This document shows positions 17,807 to 26,294 of a stretch of 64,000 nt of DNA, in pieces. The position numbers and the translations under genes are program-made. The notes beneath the pieces are model-generated. The model was not told where the DNA came from. It saw only the letters and a program-made list of their open reading frames with translations, and ran no database searches. Source of the DNA: JBGUVL01 sp964370395. Lineage in GTDB: Bacteria > Bacillota_I > Bacilli_A > Erysipelotrichales > Erysipelotrichaceae. The stretch covers positions 56,097 through 120,096 of the forward strand of contig CAYJIZ010000006.1 in NCBI GenBank assembly GCA_964370395.1, read 5' to 3'. Each line of letters begins with the position of its first letter. Position 1 is the stretch's first letter.

Positions 17807-18499
17807 ATGAACTTTATGAAACAAAACAAACGATTGTTTATCATGGTAAGCATAAGTATCTTATTTATGGGATTGTTATGCTTGCTATTGTATGAACCAA
17901 TCATGGATATCTTACAAGATCCACAAGCATTAAAAAAAGATTTGGATAATTACGGCATCTTTGGAATGGGAGTTGTTGCGTTATTAATGGCGTTACAAGT
18001 CGTTTTTGTCTTCTTACCAGGCGAGATTATCGAAGTATTGGCTGGTTTGTTTTATGGACCGATAGAAGGAATGCTAATTTGTTTGGTGGGAGCAGCGATA
18101 GGTTCCATAGTAATTTATGTTTTTGTATCCAAATTAGGAATTCGTTTTATTGAACGCTATTTAGGAAAAGAAAAGCTAAAGCAAGTATCCTTCTTACAAA
18201 ATAATCCTAAGTTACCCTATTTGCTATTTATTATCTTTTTTATTCCGGGAACACCAAAAGATATCATTACTTACTTTATGCCTTTTACATCGATGAAACT
18301 ATCGCAGTTCTTAGTGATTACATCGATTGCCCGTATTCCTAGTGTCATCACTTCAACAGTAGGGGGAAATGCGATCGGTATCCAACAATATGATTTCTGT
18401 ATCGCTGTGTTTGCCATTACAGGAATCGTATCGCTTATCGGTATGTACTTCTATAAGCGTAAAATACACGATAAGAAAAAGCTAGTGACGAATCTTTAG
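17807..18499 (+). CDS. TVP38/TMEM64 (DedA/VTT-type) membrane protein
   Basis: 230 residues. The core VTT/SNARE-associated motif is visible as VFLPGEIIEVLAGLFYG followed by GAAIGSIVIYVFVSKLG, then the re-entrant FFIPGTPKDIITYF and SIARIPSVITST segments, among five to six hydrophobic helices. Members of this superfamily are polyprenyl-phosphate or phospholipid translocases in the characterised cases; the substrate here is not known. The start ATG 17807 has AAAGGG 9 bases upstream; a GTG at 17777 would add 10 residues. The next gene is a two-component regulator with its own -10 box (TATAAT, 18544-18549). Confidence 0.85.
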   Translation: MNFMKQNKRLFIMVSISILFMGLLCLLLYEPIMDILQDPQALKKDLDNYGIFGMGVVALLMALQVVFVFLPGEIIEVLAGLFYGPIEGMLICLVGAAIGSIVIYVFVSKLGIRFIERYLGKEKLKQVSFLQNNPKLPYLLFIIFFIPGTPKDIITYFMPFTSMKLSQFLVITSIARIPSVITSTVGGNAIGIQQYDFCIAVFAITGIVSLIGMYFYKRKIHDKKKLVTNL

Positions 18500-18573
18500 A
18501 AATTCTTTCGTTTTCTTTTCTACAAATCTTATTATAAAATGCGTATAATGTAAGAAGTAGAAAGAGGGATATT

Positions 18574-19278
18574 ATGGAATATACTATTTTAGTTGTGGAA
18601 GATGAGAAAGAGATTGCTGATGCGATTGAAATTTATTTGAAAAACCAAGGATACCGTGTGTTAAAAGCGGAAAATGGAAAAGTAGGGTTATCCATTATCG
18701 AAAAAGAAGAAATCCATTTGGCACTTGTTGATGTGATGATGCCAGTGATGGATGGAATTGCGATGACGATGCAAGTTCGTATGAAATATGATTTTCCAAT
18801 CATCATTCTATCTGCTAAGTCAGAAGATATCGATAAGATTACAGGGTTGAATATCGGTGCGGATGATTATGTTACAAAACCCTTTGTACCAATGGAGTTG
18901 TTGGCTCGTGTGGCTTCCCAATTACGTCGTTATACAAAGTTTTTAAATATGGTAGAAAATGCGAAAGAGGAAAGTGGTTCTCGTTATGTGATTGGTGGTT
19001 TGGAAATGGACATCGATACGAAAGAAGTGAGTGTGGATGGAAAAGAAATCAAGGTAACCCCAATTGAATTTAAAATACTACAATTATTAATGGAGTATGC
19101 AGGGAAAGTATTTTCTGCAGATCAAATTTATGAAAGTGTATGGAAGGAAGATGCCATTAACACTGAAACAGTGATGGTGCATATTCGTAACTTACGCGAA
19201 AAAATTGAAATCGATACAAAGAATCCTCGTTATTTAAAAGTTGTTTGGGGGGTAGGTTACAAAATCGATAAGCAATAG
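18574..19278 (+). CDS. OmpR/PhoB-family response regulator
   Basis: 234 residues. The receiver domain (1-120) has the acidic pair ED near the N-terminus, phosphoacceptor D53 in LALVDVMMPVMDG, SAKSE and the KPF Lys. A winged-helix DNA-binding domain follows (about 135-232) with TPIEFKILQLLMEYAGKVFSADQIYE and VMVHIRNLREKI. AGAGGG gives the ribosome site. The histidine kinase starts 14 bases downstream, so the two form an operon. The target genes are not evident. Confidence 0.95.
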   Translation: MEYTILVVEDEKEIADAIEIYLKNQGYRVLKAENGKVGLSIIEKEEIHLALVDVMMPVMDGIAMTMQVRMKYDFPIIILSAKSEDIDKITGLNIGADDYVTKPFVPMELLARVASQLRRYTKFLNMVENAKEESGSRYVIGGLEMDIDTKEVSVDGKEIKVTPIEFKILQLLMEYAGKVFSADQIYESVWKEDAINTETVMVHIRNLREKIEIDTKNPRYLKVVWGVGYKIDKQ

Positions 19279-19292
19279 AAAAGGAGAAAGAC

Positions 19293-21440
19293 ATGAAAAA
19301 AAGCAAAATAATAATTAGTCTTATTGTTTTTGTGACGTTATTCAGTGCTTCACTTGCGATGGTTAGTGCGACACATGTGTTAAAGCAAGACAATGATAAT
19401 AAAGATATTGATTTTGGTGAAATACTACTGATGCAAGACATTATTCCAAAAGCCGTTTATTTCGGTGCAGATGAAGTGGATGACAATGAAGATGGATTGG
19501 TTTATTATTTAGAAAATAAAACGGATTTGAATAAAAACGTGAATTCGCTAATGCGAAGCGTGAGTGAAGAATTTCGTGATCTTTTTGATGAAGAGAAAGA
19601 TTTTCAATACTACGCATACAATTCCATCACTAAACTCGATACGAGTAATGCGAATAGCGACCTTCGACTAATTGAAAAAAGTGAAAAAGAAGCAAGTAAA
19701 TATCGTTGGTATTTGATTATGAAATTTGATAAAGAGGGAAACCTAAGTATTCAAACGAATGATAAAAATGAACAAGAAACATTGCGTTATCAAAATGATT
19801 TAGTTCGAAAGCTTAATCGCTTTCGTAAAGATTATATGGTACTGGAATACGATGAAGTAGATCCAGAAACAAATGAATTCATAGAATTACGGAGTTACGA
19901 AAGTTCGCTTACCAAAATTCATGATATGACATACATTTTCGCAATTTCAGAACAGTACAGAAGCGGGTATGGTTTTGTGGATCAACACATTTCATATTTT
20001 GGACGAACTGATATCGAAAATACTTTGATTCCGATTTGTATGATATTGAGTGCAATTGTTGCGATCATCGCATTACTAATCCCAATTCGTTATTTGCATC
20101 AAATTAAAACACTTCAATACCTTTCCAAAATTAAAATTGAGTTCTTAAGTGTTATGGTTTGTTTGTCTTCCTTTGGTCTAGCGCTGTTAGGTTTAGAGTT
20201 TGTACGAATGTATAACGCTGGAGATTTTGTTGACTTGTTTAAATCAATAAACAATGAAGCATTCACTACAGGAGCGGTCTTCTTTCTGTTTTCCTTATTG
20301 TGGCTATTGTTTTTCTTCCTAATATTCTTTACCGCATATATGATTAAGCTTTTGTTTGATAAGGGAATTGTTCGTTTCATAAAAGAAAATACGTTTGTAG
20401 CTTGGCTAATTCATACGATTATGAAAATTGTCGATCGCGTCGTTCATTTTGATTTACGAGACAACTCAAACAAAGCTTTGGTACGCATAGTAGGATTAAA
20501 CTTCTTAATTATTACTGGAATTAGTTTCTTCTTCGTATTTGGTTTCTTTATCACAGTTATTTATTCCGTTTTATTGTTTGTGATCTTACAAGATCGTTTT
20601 GATCAAATAAAGCGTGATTACGATGTCTTATTGAAAGCGACAAAGAAGTTATCCAATGGTGATTTCGAAATTGAAATAAAAGAAGATTTGGGTATGTTTA
20701 ATTCATTACGTGATGAATTTTCAAATATCCGTGATGGTTTTGAAAAAGCAGTAAACGAAGAAGTGAAGTCACAAAAGATGAAGACAGAATTAGTGTCGAA
20801 TGTATCGCATGATTTAAAAACACCGTTGACTTCTATTATCACGTATACTGATCTATTGAAGGATGATACATTAAGTGAACAACAACGCAAAGAGTACTTG
20901 GATACGTTAGAGCGAAATTCACTACGATTGAAAAATATCATCGAAGATCTATTTGAAATGAGCAAAGCGAATAGTGGAAACGTAACGCTGAATCGAATTG
21001 ATGTGGATATCGTCGCATTAATTAAGCAAGCGCAGTTTGAATGTTATGACCAGTTACAACAAAAAAACTTAAGTTTCAATATGAATTTTGCGCAAGAAAA
21101 AATGATTCATACTTTAGATAGTTCTAAGACGTATCGCATTTTTGAAAATCTGTTTACCAACATTGCGAAGTATGCACTTGCCAATACTAGAGTGTATGTC
21201 GATGTGAGTGAAAATGAGGAAGCCATTGAAATCATCTTTAAAAATATTTCTGAAAATGCATTAAACAAAGAAGGCAGTGACTTAGTAGAACGTTTTGTGC
21301 AAGGAGACGACTCTCGCAATAGCGAAGGAAGTGGATTAGGACTTGCGATTGCGAAAAGTTTTAGTGAACTGCAAAATGGAAGTTTACATGTAGCAATTGA
21401 TGGAGATTTATTTAAAGTTATTGTTACTTTTAGAAAATAA
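19293..21440 (+). CDS. Multi-TM sensor histidine kinase
   Basis: 715 residues. One N-terminal TM helix, an external region of about 200 residues of unknown fold (about 30-245), then about six TM segments (about 248-455) that form an unusually large membrane domain for an OmpR-partner kinase. A HAMP-like stretch, DHp domain with H506 in VSHDLKTPLTSI and the CATPase domain (N box YRIFENLFTNIAKYA, G box GSGLGLAIAKS) complete it. The layout resembles VanS-like and envelope-stress kinases with several TM segments. The signal is unknown; an envelope or antimicrobial stimulus is only a guess. Confidence 0.9.
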   Translation: MKKSKIIISLIVFVTLFSASLAMVSATHVLKQDNDNKDIDFGEILLMQDIIPKAVYFGADEVDDNEDGLVYYLENKTDLNKNVNSLMRSVSEEFRDLFDEEKDFQYYAYNSITKLDTSNANSDLRLIEKSEKEASKYRWYLIMKFDKEGNLSIQTNDKNEQETLRYQNDLVRKLNRFRKDYMVLEYDEVDPETNEFIELRSYESSLTKIHDMTYIFAISEQYRSGYGFVDQHISYFGRTDIENTLIPICMILSAIVAIIALLIPIRYLHQIKTLQYLSKIKIEFLSVMVCLSSFGLALLGLEFVRMYNAGDFVDLFKSINNEAFTTGAVFFLFSLLWLLFFFLIFFTAYMIKLLFDKGIVRFIKENTFVAWLIHTIMKIVDRVVHFDLRDNSNKALVRIVGLNFLIITGISFFFVFGFFITVIYSVLLFVILQDRFDQIKRDYDVLLKATKKLSNGDFEIEIKEDLGMFNSLRDEFSNIRDGFEKAVNEEVKSQKMKTELVSNVSHDLKTPLTSIITYTDLLKDDTLSEQQRKEYLDTLERNSLRLKNIIEDLFEMSKANSGNVTLNRIDVDIVALIKQAQFECYDQLQQKNLSFNMNFAQEKMIHTLDSSKTYRIFENLFTNIAKYALANTRVYVDVSENEEAIEIIFKNISENALNKEGSDLVERFVQGDDSRNSEGSGLGLAIAKSFSELQNGSLHVAIDGDLFKVIVTFRK

Positions 21441-21451
21441 GCGCATAAAAG

Positions 21452-21487
21452 AAAAGCCACAGGCAGAGGATGCCTATGGCTTTTTAT
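21452..21487. terminator. Bidirectional terminator between the kinase gene and pepF
   Basis: AAAAGCCA.AGGCA pairs with TGCCT.TGGCTTTT, with one mismatch, and carries T-runs on both strands. It reaches the pepF stop codon. Confidence 0.85.
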
Positions 21488-23235
21488 TTTGTTTCTTCTA
21501 AAAATGCATCAATGGTTTGGCTCATCATAGCCAGAGATTTTTCCCAGAATGCTTTTTGTGTTAAATCAATATTCATTACTTTTGCACAATCTTCTACGCT
21601 GACAACACTTGTTTCATGTAACATCTTCTTATAGTTGATAACAAATGTTTCTTTGTCTTCTAAGTAAAGAGCGTACAACCCTTTGGCAAACAGACCACCA
21701 AAGGCATAAGGGAAGTTGTAGAAACTCAAACCTGTTGAGTAGTAGTGTGGTTTGCAAACCCACATATAAGGATGCAAATAATTAGGGTCTAATCCATCAC
21801 CATACGCTTCTAGTTGTGCCTTCTTCATTATTTCTTCTAAGTCAGACGCAAATAAGAATTCGTTTTCTCTACGCTCAAATACTTCTTTTTCAAATAAGAA
21901 TCGAGAATAGATGTCTACGATGATTTGGGTACTATCCTGTAATAGGTTTTCGATTAATGCGATTTTACTTTGTCCCGTTGCTTCTTTTATCGCTTTGTTC
22001 ATAATTAAGTTTTCATTAAATGTACTAGCCGTTTCCGCAACTGGCATACTGTAGTCTAAATTCAATGGTGCATGTCCAATTAACTGTTCTCCATGGTAGG
22101 CATGTCCTAGTTCATGTGCCAGTGTGACAATGTCTCCAAAGTAACCATCGTAGTTAGTTAGAATACGTGATTGCTCGTGTGCGACTAGGTTGGCACAGAA
22201 CGCACCACCGACTTTACCTTTACGTGGATAAAAATCAATCCATTCGTTATCAAATGCTCTTTGTACCATATCGGCTAAATCTTGTGAGAAATCTTTAAAG
22301 TTTTCAATTAAGTAAGATCTGGCTTCTTCAATGGTATATTTGCGATCATCATTGGCAATGACAGCAAACAAATCATAAAATGGCAATCCATTTTGGTGTC
22401 CTAGTAATTGCGCTTTGCGTTTTAAGTATTCGCGAAATTTCGGCATGTAATCTTTCATTGCACTTAGCATCGCATCTAACGTTTCTTGTTTCATATCAGC
22501 ACGAAACAATGCTCTTTGAAGTGGGCTGTCGTAAGTGCGCATTGCGCATTCGATATTTGTTTGCCCTTTGATGCTATTAAGTGAAAAGGCAATGGCATCT
22601 TTGATTTTGTCGTATCCTTTTAATTCTGCTTCGTATGCTTTTTTACGAATGGAAGGATTAGGATCATAAGCCATGTTACGAATTTCTGATAATGTGTAAG
22701 TCGCATCATCCATTTCCACTTCTACACTACTTGTTAAGTATTCAAATTGTTTTTCCCAAGCAGCTCCTCCATTGATATTCATTTTCGCAAGTGCTTCTTC
22801 TACTTCGTCCGCTAATAAGTATTTTCCACTTTCTTTTATCTTGTGTAAATAGTACTCGTATTGTTTTAAAAATGCGTCTTTTGCGATAAACGCATCCAAA
22901 TCATCACACTTTACAATGTATTGGTTCATCATTGTTGATGGTTTTGCGCTACGTGTTAATACAGTATGCAATTGGTTAAGTAAGTTACTGGCTTCACTAT
23001 CCATTGTATTCGCTGCTTGTTTCAAATTTAAGAAGTGTGCCAAATCATTGACTAGTGTGTTAATTGTTTCGTTTATTTTGACAATTTGAATTACGTTTTC
23101 TATGTTATTTGGTTTGCTTAGATGGTTTGCTAATTGTTCAAGCTCTTGTAATGTTGCTTCAAGACGTTGCATATCTTGTATAAATTTAGGATCATCGTAT
23201 CCTTTGTATAGTATATCTAAATTGTATAAACTCAT
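21484..23235 (-). CDS. pepF: Oligoendopeptidase F-type metallopeptidase (M3B)
   Basis: 583 residues. The zinc motif HELGH begins at H374 in TLAHELGHAYHGE, and the second ligand Glu is in the downstream ETASTFNE motif, both diagnostic of family M3. The enzyme hydrolyses short peptides in the cytoplasm. The rest of the protein is the helical shell typical of PepF, with the expected length of 560-600. A good ribosome site (AAAGGAAG) precedes the ATG. It is the last gene of the pyrR-M42-pepF series on this strand, separated from the M42 gene by a hairpin. Confidence 0.93.
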   Translation of the reverse strand: MSLYNLDILYKGYDDPKFIQDMQRLEATLQELEQLANHLSKPNNIENVIQIVKINETINTLVNDLAHFLNLKQAANTMDSEASNLLNQLHTVLTRSAKPSTMMNQYIVKCDDLDAFIAKDAFLKQYEYYLHKIKESGKYLLADEVEEALAKMNINGGAAWEKQFEYLTSSVEVEMDDATYTLSEIRNMAYDPNPSIRKKAYEAELKGYDKIKDAIAFSLNSIKGQTNIECAMRTYDSPLQRALFRADMKQETLDAMLSAMKDYMPKFREYLKRKAQLLGHQNGLPFYDLFAVIANDDRKYTIEEARSYLIENFKDFSQDLADMVQRAFDNEWIDFYPRKGKVGGAFCANLVAHEQSRILTNYDGYFGDIVTLAHELGHAYHGEQLIGHAPLNLDYSMPVAETASTFNENLIMNKAIKEATGQSKIALIENLLQDSTQIIVDIYSRFLFEKEVFERRENEFLFASDLEEIMKKAQLEAYGDGLDPNYLHPYMWVCKPHYYSTGLSFYNFPYAFGGLFAKGLYALYLEDKETFVINYKKMLHETSVVSVEDCAKVMNIDLTQKAFWEKSLAMMSQTIDAFLEETK

Positions 23236-23256
23236 TGTTTTCTTCCTTTCTTAGAC

Positions 23257-23283
23257 AAGACACCCGATGGTGTCGGGTGTCTT
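23257..23283 (-). other. Intercistronic hairpin between the M42 peptidase gene and pepF
   Basis: AAGACACCCGA (23257-23267) pairs with TCGGGTGTCTT (23273-23283), a perfect 11-bp stem overlapping the M42 stop codon. No T-run follows on the minus strand, so it may attenuate transcription or set an mRNA processing end rather than terminate fully. Confidence 0.65.
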
Positions 23284-24298
23284 ATAATATATATTGTAGT
23301 AATAATTGAATGGTGTTTTCGATTGCTTGGTAATGGGTTCTTTCCATTCCGTGACTAGCATGAACACCAGGACCGATTAAGGCACCTTTAATATCGTTTC
23401 CACCACGAAGGGCAGCACTCACATCACTACCATAGTATGGGTAGACATCAACTGCGTACGATAATTGGTTCGCTTTGGCGATATCGATTAATTTTGATGT
23501 TAATTCATAATCGTAAGGACCAGTGGAATCTTTGGCACAAATACTTACATCGTATTCAGTACATGCTAAGTCTTTTCCAATACAACCCATATCTACTGCG
23601 ATTAATTCACTGATTTCAGAAGGGATGTTACTGCTTCCATGTCCCACTTCTTCATAGGTTGAAATAATCATAATAATATTGTGTTTTGGTTTTTTGTTTT
23701 GTTGTTTAAGTTCATTTAATATCGTAAACAAACAAGCGACACTTAACTTATCATCTAAGAAACGAGATTTAAGAAACCCACTTTCGCTTACGGTTGTTTT
23801 TGGATCGATTGCGATAAAGTCACCATTGCTGATACCTAAGGCTTTCACATCATTGACGTTTTTCACGACTTCATCGATACGTACATGCATCGTTTCGCAT
23901 TTACGAGCAGCGCTACTTGCATCTTCGTATACGTGTGCTGCGGGTGAATTACTTAAAATGGTTCCAGTATAAACTTTTTTATCACGAGTGATAATACGAC
24001 AATATTCGCCATCCAATGTAGGAATAATTGGTCCTCCAACATTAGTGAAGGCAAGTGTACCATCGCTTTTGATGCTTTGCACCATCAGTCCAAGCGTATC
24101 GACATGGGCACACATCCCAATTGTTTTTTCACTTTGTCCATCAACATAAATTTGTAAGTTTCCTTTTTCATTACGACATGTGTAGTAACCCATCTCTTTG
24201 GCTTCGCCTTCCACAAAGTCGATGACTTCTTTACAATAACCTGTTGGGCTATCGATATTTAAAATAGTTTTCGCAAACTCTAATACATAATCTTTCAT
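23282..24298 (-). CDS. M42-family metal aminopeptidase
   Basis: 338 residues. Metal and catalytic motifs of clan MH family M42 are present: AHVDTLGLMV (His and Asp ligands), FLDDKLSV (bridging Asp), STYEEVGHGSS (catalytic Glu pair), AVDMG, and the final GVHASHGMERTH His ligand. Members are glutamyl- or broad aminopeptidases that form tetrahedral particles (TET). The start overlaps the end of pyrR by 4 bases, so the two are coupled. Together with pepF it gives a peptide-degradation cluster. Substrate preference cannot be read from sequence. Confidence 0.9.
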   Translation of the reverse strand: MKDYVLEFAKTILNIDSPTGYCKEVIDFVEGEAKEMGYYTCRNEKGNLQIYVDGQSEKTIGMCAHVDTLGLMVQSIKSDGTLAFTNVGGPIIPTLDGEYCRIITRDKKVYTGTILSNSPAAHVYEDASSAARKCETMHVRIDEVVKNVNDVKALGISNGDFIAIDPKTTVSESGFLKSRFLDDKLSVACLFTILNELKQQNKKPKHNIIMIISTYEEVGHGSSNIPSEISELIAVDMGCIGKDLACTEYDVSICAKDSTGPYDYELTSKLIDIAKANQLSYAVDVYPYYGSDVSAALRGGNDIKGALIGPGVHASHGMERTHYQAIENTIQLLLQYIL

Positions 24299-24816
24299 AC
24301 TTTCTCCTTTTCGCTAATATAAATTCCATCCATACCATCGTTTTCCATCGTTTTCACTTTGATGATTTCATCAATTGCGCTCGGAATATTTTTCCCTACA
24401 TAATCCGCGCGTATCGGTAGTTCACGATGTCCACGATCCACAAGCACTGCCAGTTGAATTTCTTTGGCACGTCCAAATGACATGATGGCATCCATTGCCG
24501 CACGAACGGTACGTCCTTTAAATAATACATCATCAACAAGAATAACTTTCTTGTTTTGCACATCAAGTGTAAAATCAGGAGCGATATCTGGTTTTTTAAA
24601 ATCATCACGCCAATATGAAATATCCAGGGAAACACATTCCACCTGTTTCTTTTCAAATGTCTCAATGTTTTGTGCTAATCGTTTTGCAAGGCTTTCTCCT
24701 CTTGTGACAATACCGACTAAAATGATGTCATCGACACCTTTGTTTCTTTCTAAAATTTCATGGGTAATACGAATTAAGGAACGTCGTATTCCCGCTTCAT
24801 CAAGTATTTCTTTCAT
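24295..24816 (-). CDS. pyrR: PyrR bifunctional pyrimidine regulator / uracil phosphoribosyltransferase
   Basis: 173 residues. It carries the PRPP-binding loop VILVDDVLFKGRTVRAA (usually FTGRT; Lys replaces Thr here) and the PyrR signature AVLVDRGHRELPIRADYVGKNIPS. In other Bacillota PyrR binds the pyr leader RNA in response to UMP and has weak uracil phosphoribosyltransferase activity. No pyr biosynthetic gene or recognisable PyrR-binding loop is nearby, and it is linked to peptidase genes. The Thr-to-Lys change in the PRPP loop could affect catalysis. Ribosome site AAGGGG precedes the ATG. Confidence 0.92.
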   Translation of the reverse strand: MKEILDEAGIRRSLIRITHEILERNKGVDDIILVGIVTRGESLAKRLAQNIETFEKKQVECVSLDISYWRDDFKKPDIAPDFTLDVQNKKVILVDDVLFKGRTVRAAMDAIMSFGRAKEIQLAVLVDRGHRELPIRADYVGKNIPSAIDEIIKVKTMENDGMDGIYISEKEKV

Positions 24817-25096
24817 AATAGACCCCTTCTTTATAGTAATAGTATAGCATAAACCGCTTTATTTGCACTTGTAACTTATACAAAAGAGGCAATCAAAGAG
24901 CTTGTTTGATACGAAATAAAAACAGGTTACAAAAATTGGAAAAAATTCACTTTTTTGAAGCGAAATAAGGTATACTATTCATAAAGAAATCACACTTTTT
25001 AGGGGCGTATTCACGCTGTTTGAAAAAAGGGGTAAAACAAGTGAAAAAACAATCGCTTGTGTTATAATAGGTGTGCTATGGAATTGAGGTGTTAGC
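24817..25096. promoter_or_regulatory. Divergent promoter region between pyrR and pflA
   Basis: On the plus strand TATAAT (25063-25068) with GTGAAA 16 bases upstream is the likely pflA promoter, and GAGGTG precedes the GTG start. TATACT at 24971 may be a second -10. A short GCGT/ACGC hairpin lies at 25004-25015. On the minus strand a TATACT box lies just before the pyrR ribosome site. No known riboswitch is recognised. Confidence 0.5.
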
Positions 25097-25834
25097 GTGG
25101 CTAGAGTACATTCGTTTGAAAGTTTTGGTACTGTCGATGGACCAGGGGTTCGTTTTGTCTTATTTATGCAAGGTTGTCCTCTTCGTTGTAAGTACTGTCA
25201 TAACCCAGATACATGGGCATTTCATGAAGGAAAAGAATACGACGTGGATGGCGTGTATTCAGAAATTATGAAATACAAGAATTATATAAAAAATGGTGGT
25301 GTCACCGTGAGTGGTGGGGAACCATTGGCACAAATTGATTTTGTGATTGCGCTGTTTACGCGTTTGAAACGCAAAGGCATTCATACTTGTTGCGATACAT
25401 CGGGAATTTTCTTCGATGCGAGCAAACAAGAGGTAGTGGAAAAATACGATCGCTTATTGGCGGTTTGTGATTTGTTCTTATTGGATTTGAAACATATCAA
25501 TGATACAAAACACAAAGAGTTAACTGGGATGTCGAATGAAAATGTGAAGGCGTTTGCCCAATATTTGGATGCGCACCATAAACCAGTTTGGATTCGTCAT
25601 GTATTAGTGGATGGGTATACGAATAATGAAACGGACTTAAAAGCAACAAGAGCGTTTATCGATACATTGCATAACGTAGAGAAAATTGAAGTGTTGCCAT
25701 ACCATACGCTAGGTTTAGTGAAATACAAAAAGATGAATTTGGTGTATCCACTTGAAGGCGTTGAGTCACCTGAGCAAGAAGATGTAGCAAGAGCGAAAGC
25801 CATATTAGGAGTCAAAGAATATGTTAAACAATGA
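25097..25834 (+). CDS. pflA: Pyruvate formate-lyase activating enzyme (radical SAM)
   Basis: 245 residues from a GTG start with GAGGTG upstream. The radical-SAM cluster is C27-x3-C31-x2-C34 in QGCPLRCKYCHNPDTW, with the PFL-activase start FESFGTVDGPGVRFVLFMQ and the SAM-binding GGVTVSGGEPLAQ. It generates the glycyl radical on PFL. The partner glycine is on the separate small protein encoded at 28319-28552. The downstream thioredoxin-like gene overlaps it by 14 bases, and pflB follows after a regulated gap, so activase and lyase can be expressed separately. Confidence 0.95.
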   Translation: MARVHSFESFGTVDGPGVRFVLFMQGCPLRCKYCHNPDTWAFHEGKEYDVDGVYSEIMKYKNYIKNGGVTVSGGEPLAQIDFVIALFTRLKRKGIHTCCDTSGIFFDASKQEVVEKYDRLLAVCDLFLLDLKHINDTKHKELTGMSNENVKAFAQYLDAHHKPVWIRHVLVDGYTNNETDLKATRAFIDTLHNVEKIEVLPYHTLGLVKYKKMNLVYPLEGVESPEQEDVARAKAILGVKEYVKQ

Positions 25835-26147
25835 AAATTTTAAAGATGAATTAGCAAGCAAAGAGTTTGCTATCGTATTGGTGTCAGGAGGTGGATGTGC
25901 CAATTGTGTCACGATGTATCCCCTTGTGAAAGAAGTAGAAAATCGTCGTGATGATGTTTGTGTGTACTATGTGGAAATCGATGAGACAAACCATAAGATC
26001 AATGACTATTATGATGTTGAAGTAGTGCCAACGGTATTGCTTACACACAATGGAGAATTGGTTGCGAAAATCAAAGGATACCAACCACAAGAGATCTTTG
26101 ATATCTATATTGATACGAAAATTGAGGAATGCAAAAACAAGGCTTAA
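25821..26147 (+). CDS. Thioredoxin-like protein with CANC motif
   Basis: 108 residues. A thioredoxin fold is suggested by the redox motif C-A-N-C after a beta strand (FAIVLVSGGGCANC), a following helix, the strand VYYVEID, and the cis-Pro loop VVPTVLLTHNGE. The active site replaces the usual CGPC and lacks the preceding Trp. It overlaps pflA by 14 bases, with AGGAG 9 bases before ATG 25821. Position between pflA and pflB suggests a role in reducing a cysteine of the PFL system or in protecting it from oxidation; that is inference. Confidence 0.85.
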   Translation: MLNNENFKDELASKEFAIVLVSGGGCANCVTMYPLVKEVENRRDDVCVYYVEIDETNHKINDYYDVEVVPTVLLTHNGELVAKIKGYQPQEIFDIYIDTKIEECKNKA

Positions 26148-26164
26148 AAGAAGTGTGAAACAGA

Positions 26165-26238
26165 AGAAAACGCTTACATTGCGAGAGCGCGAAAATGCTT
26201 ACATTATTGATGACAATGGGCTTTTCTTATGTTACAAT
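26165..26238 (+). promoter_or_regulatory. pflB promoter region with two tandem cre-like sites
   Basis: AGAAAACGCTTACA (26165-26178, 13 of 14 cre positions) and CGAAAATGCTTACA (26190-26203, 12 of 14) lie exactly 25 bases apart as near-identical direct repeats. A possible promoter follows: TGACAA (26211-26216), 16 bases, TACAAT (26233-26238). CcpA is the expected binder. Confidence 0.6.
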
Positions 26239-26294
26239 AAAATGCGGTGAGCTTAGTACAAGCTCGTACATAAAAAGAAGAAAGAAGGTAAATT

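Noticed and set aside
24944..24959. AAATTCACTTTTTTGAA shared with the terminator at 35396-35427
   Set aside because: The upstream arm needed for a hairpin is missing at 24944; the match is a short AT-rich coincidence.
24990..25060. Riboswitch in the pflA leader
   Set aside because: Only a 4-bp hairpin is visible, and no known aptamer pattern fits.
26050..26250. Short plus-strand frame over the end of the thioredoxin-like gene and the cre region
   Set aside because: Composition is not protein-like, and it overlaps regulatory DNA with no ribosome site.
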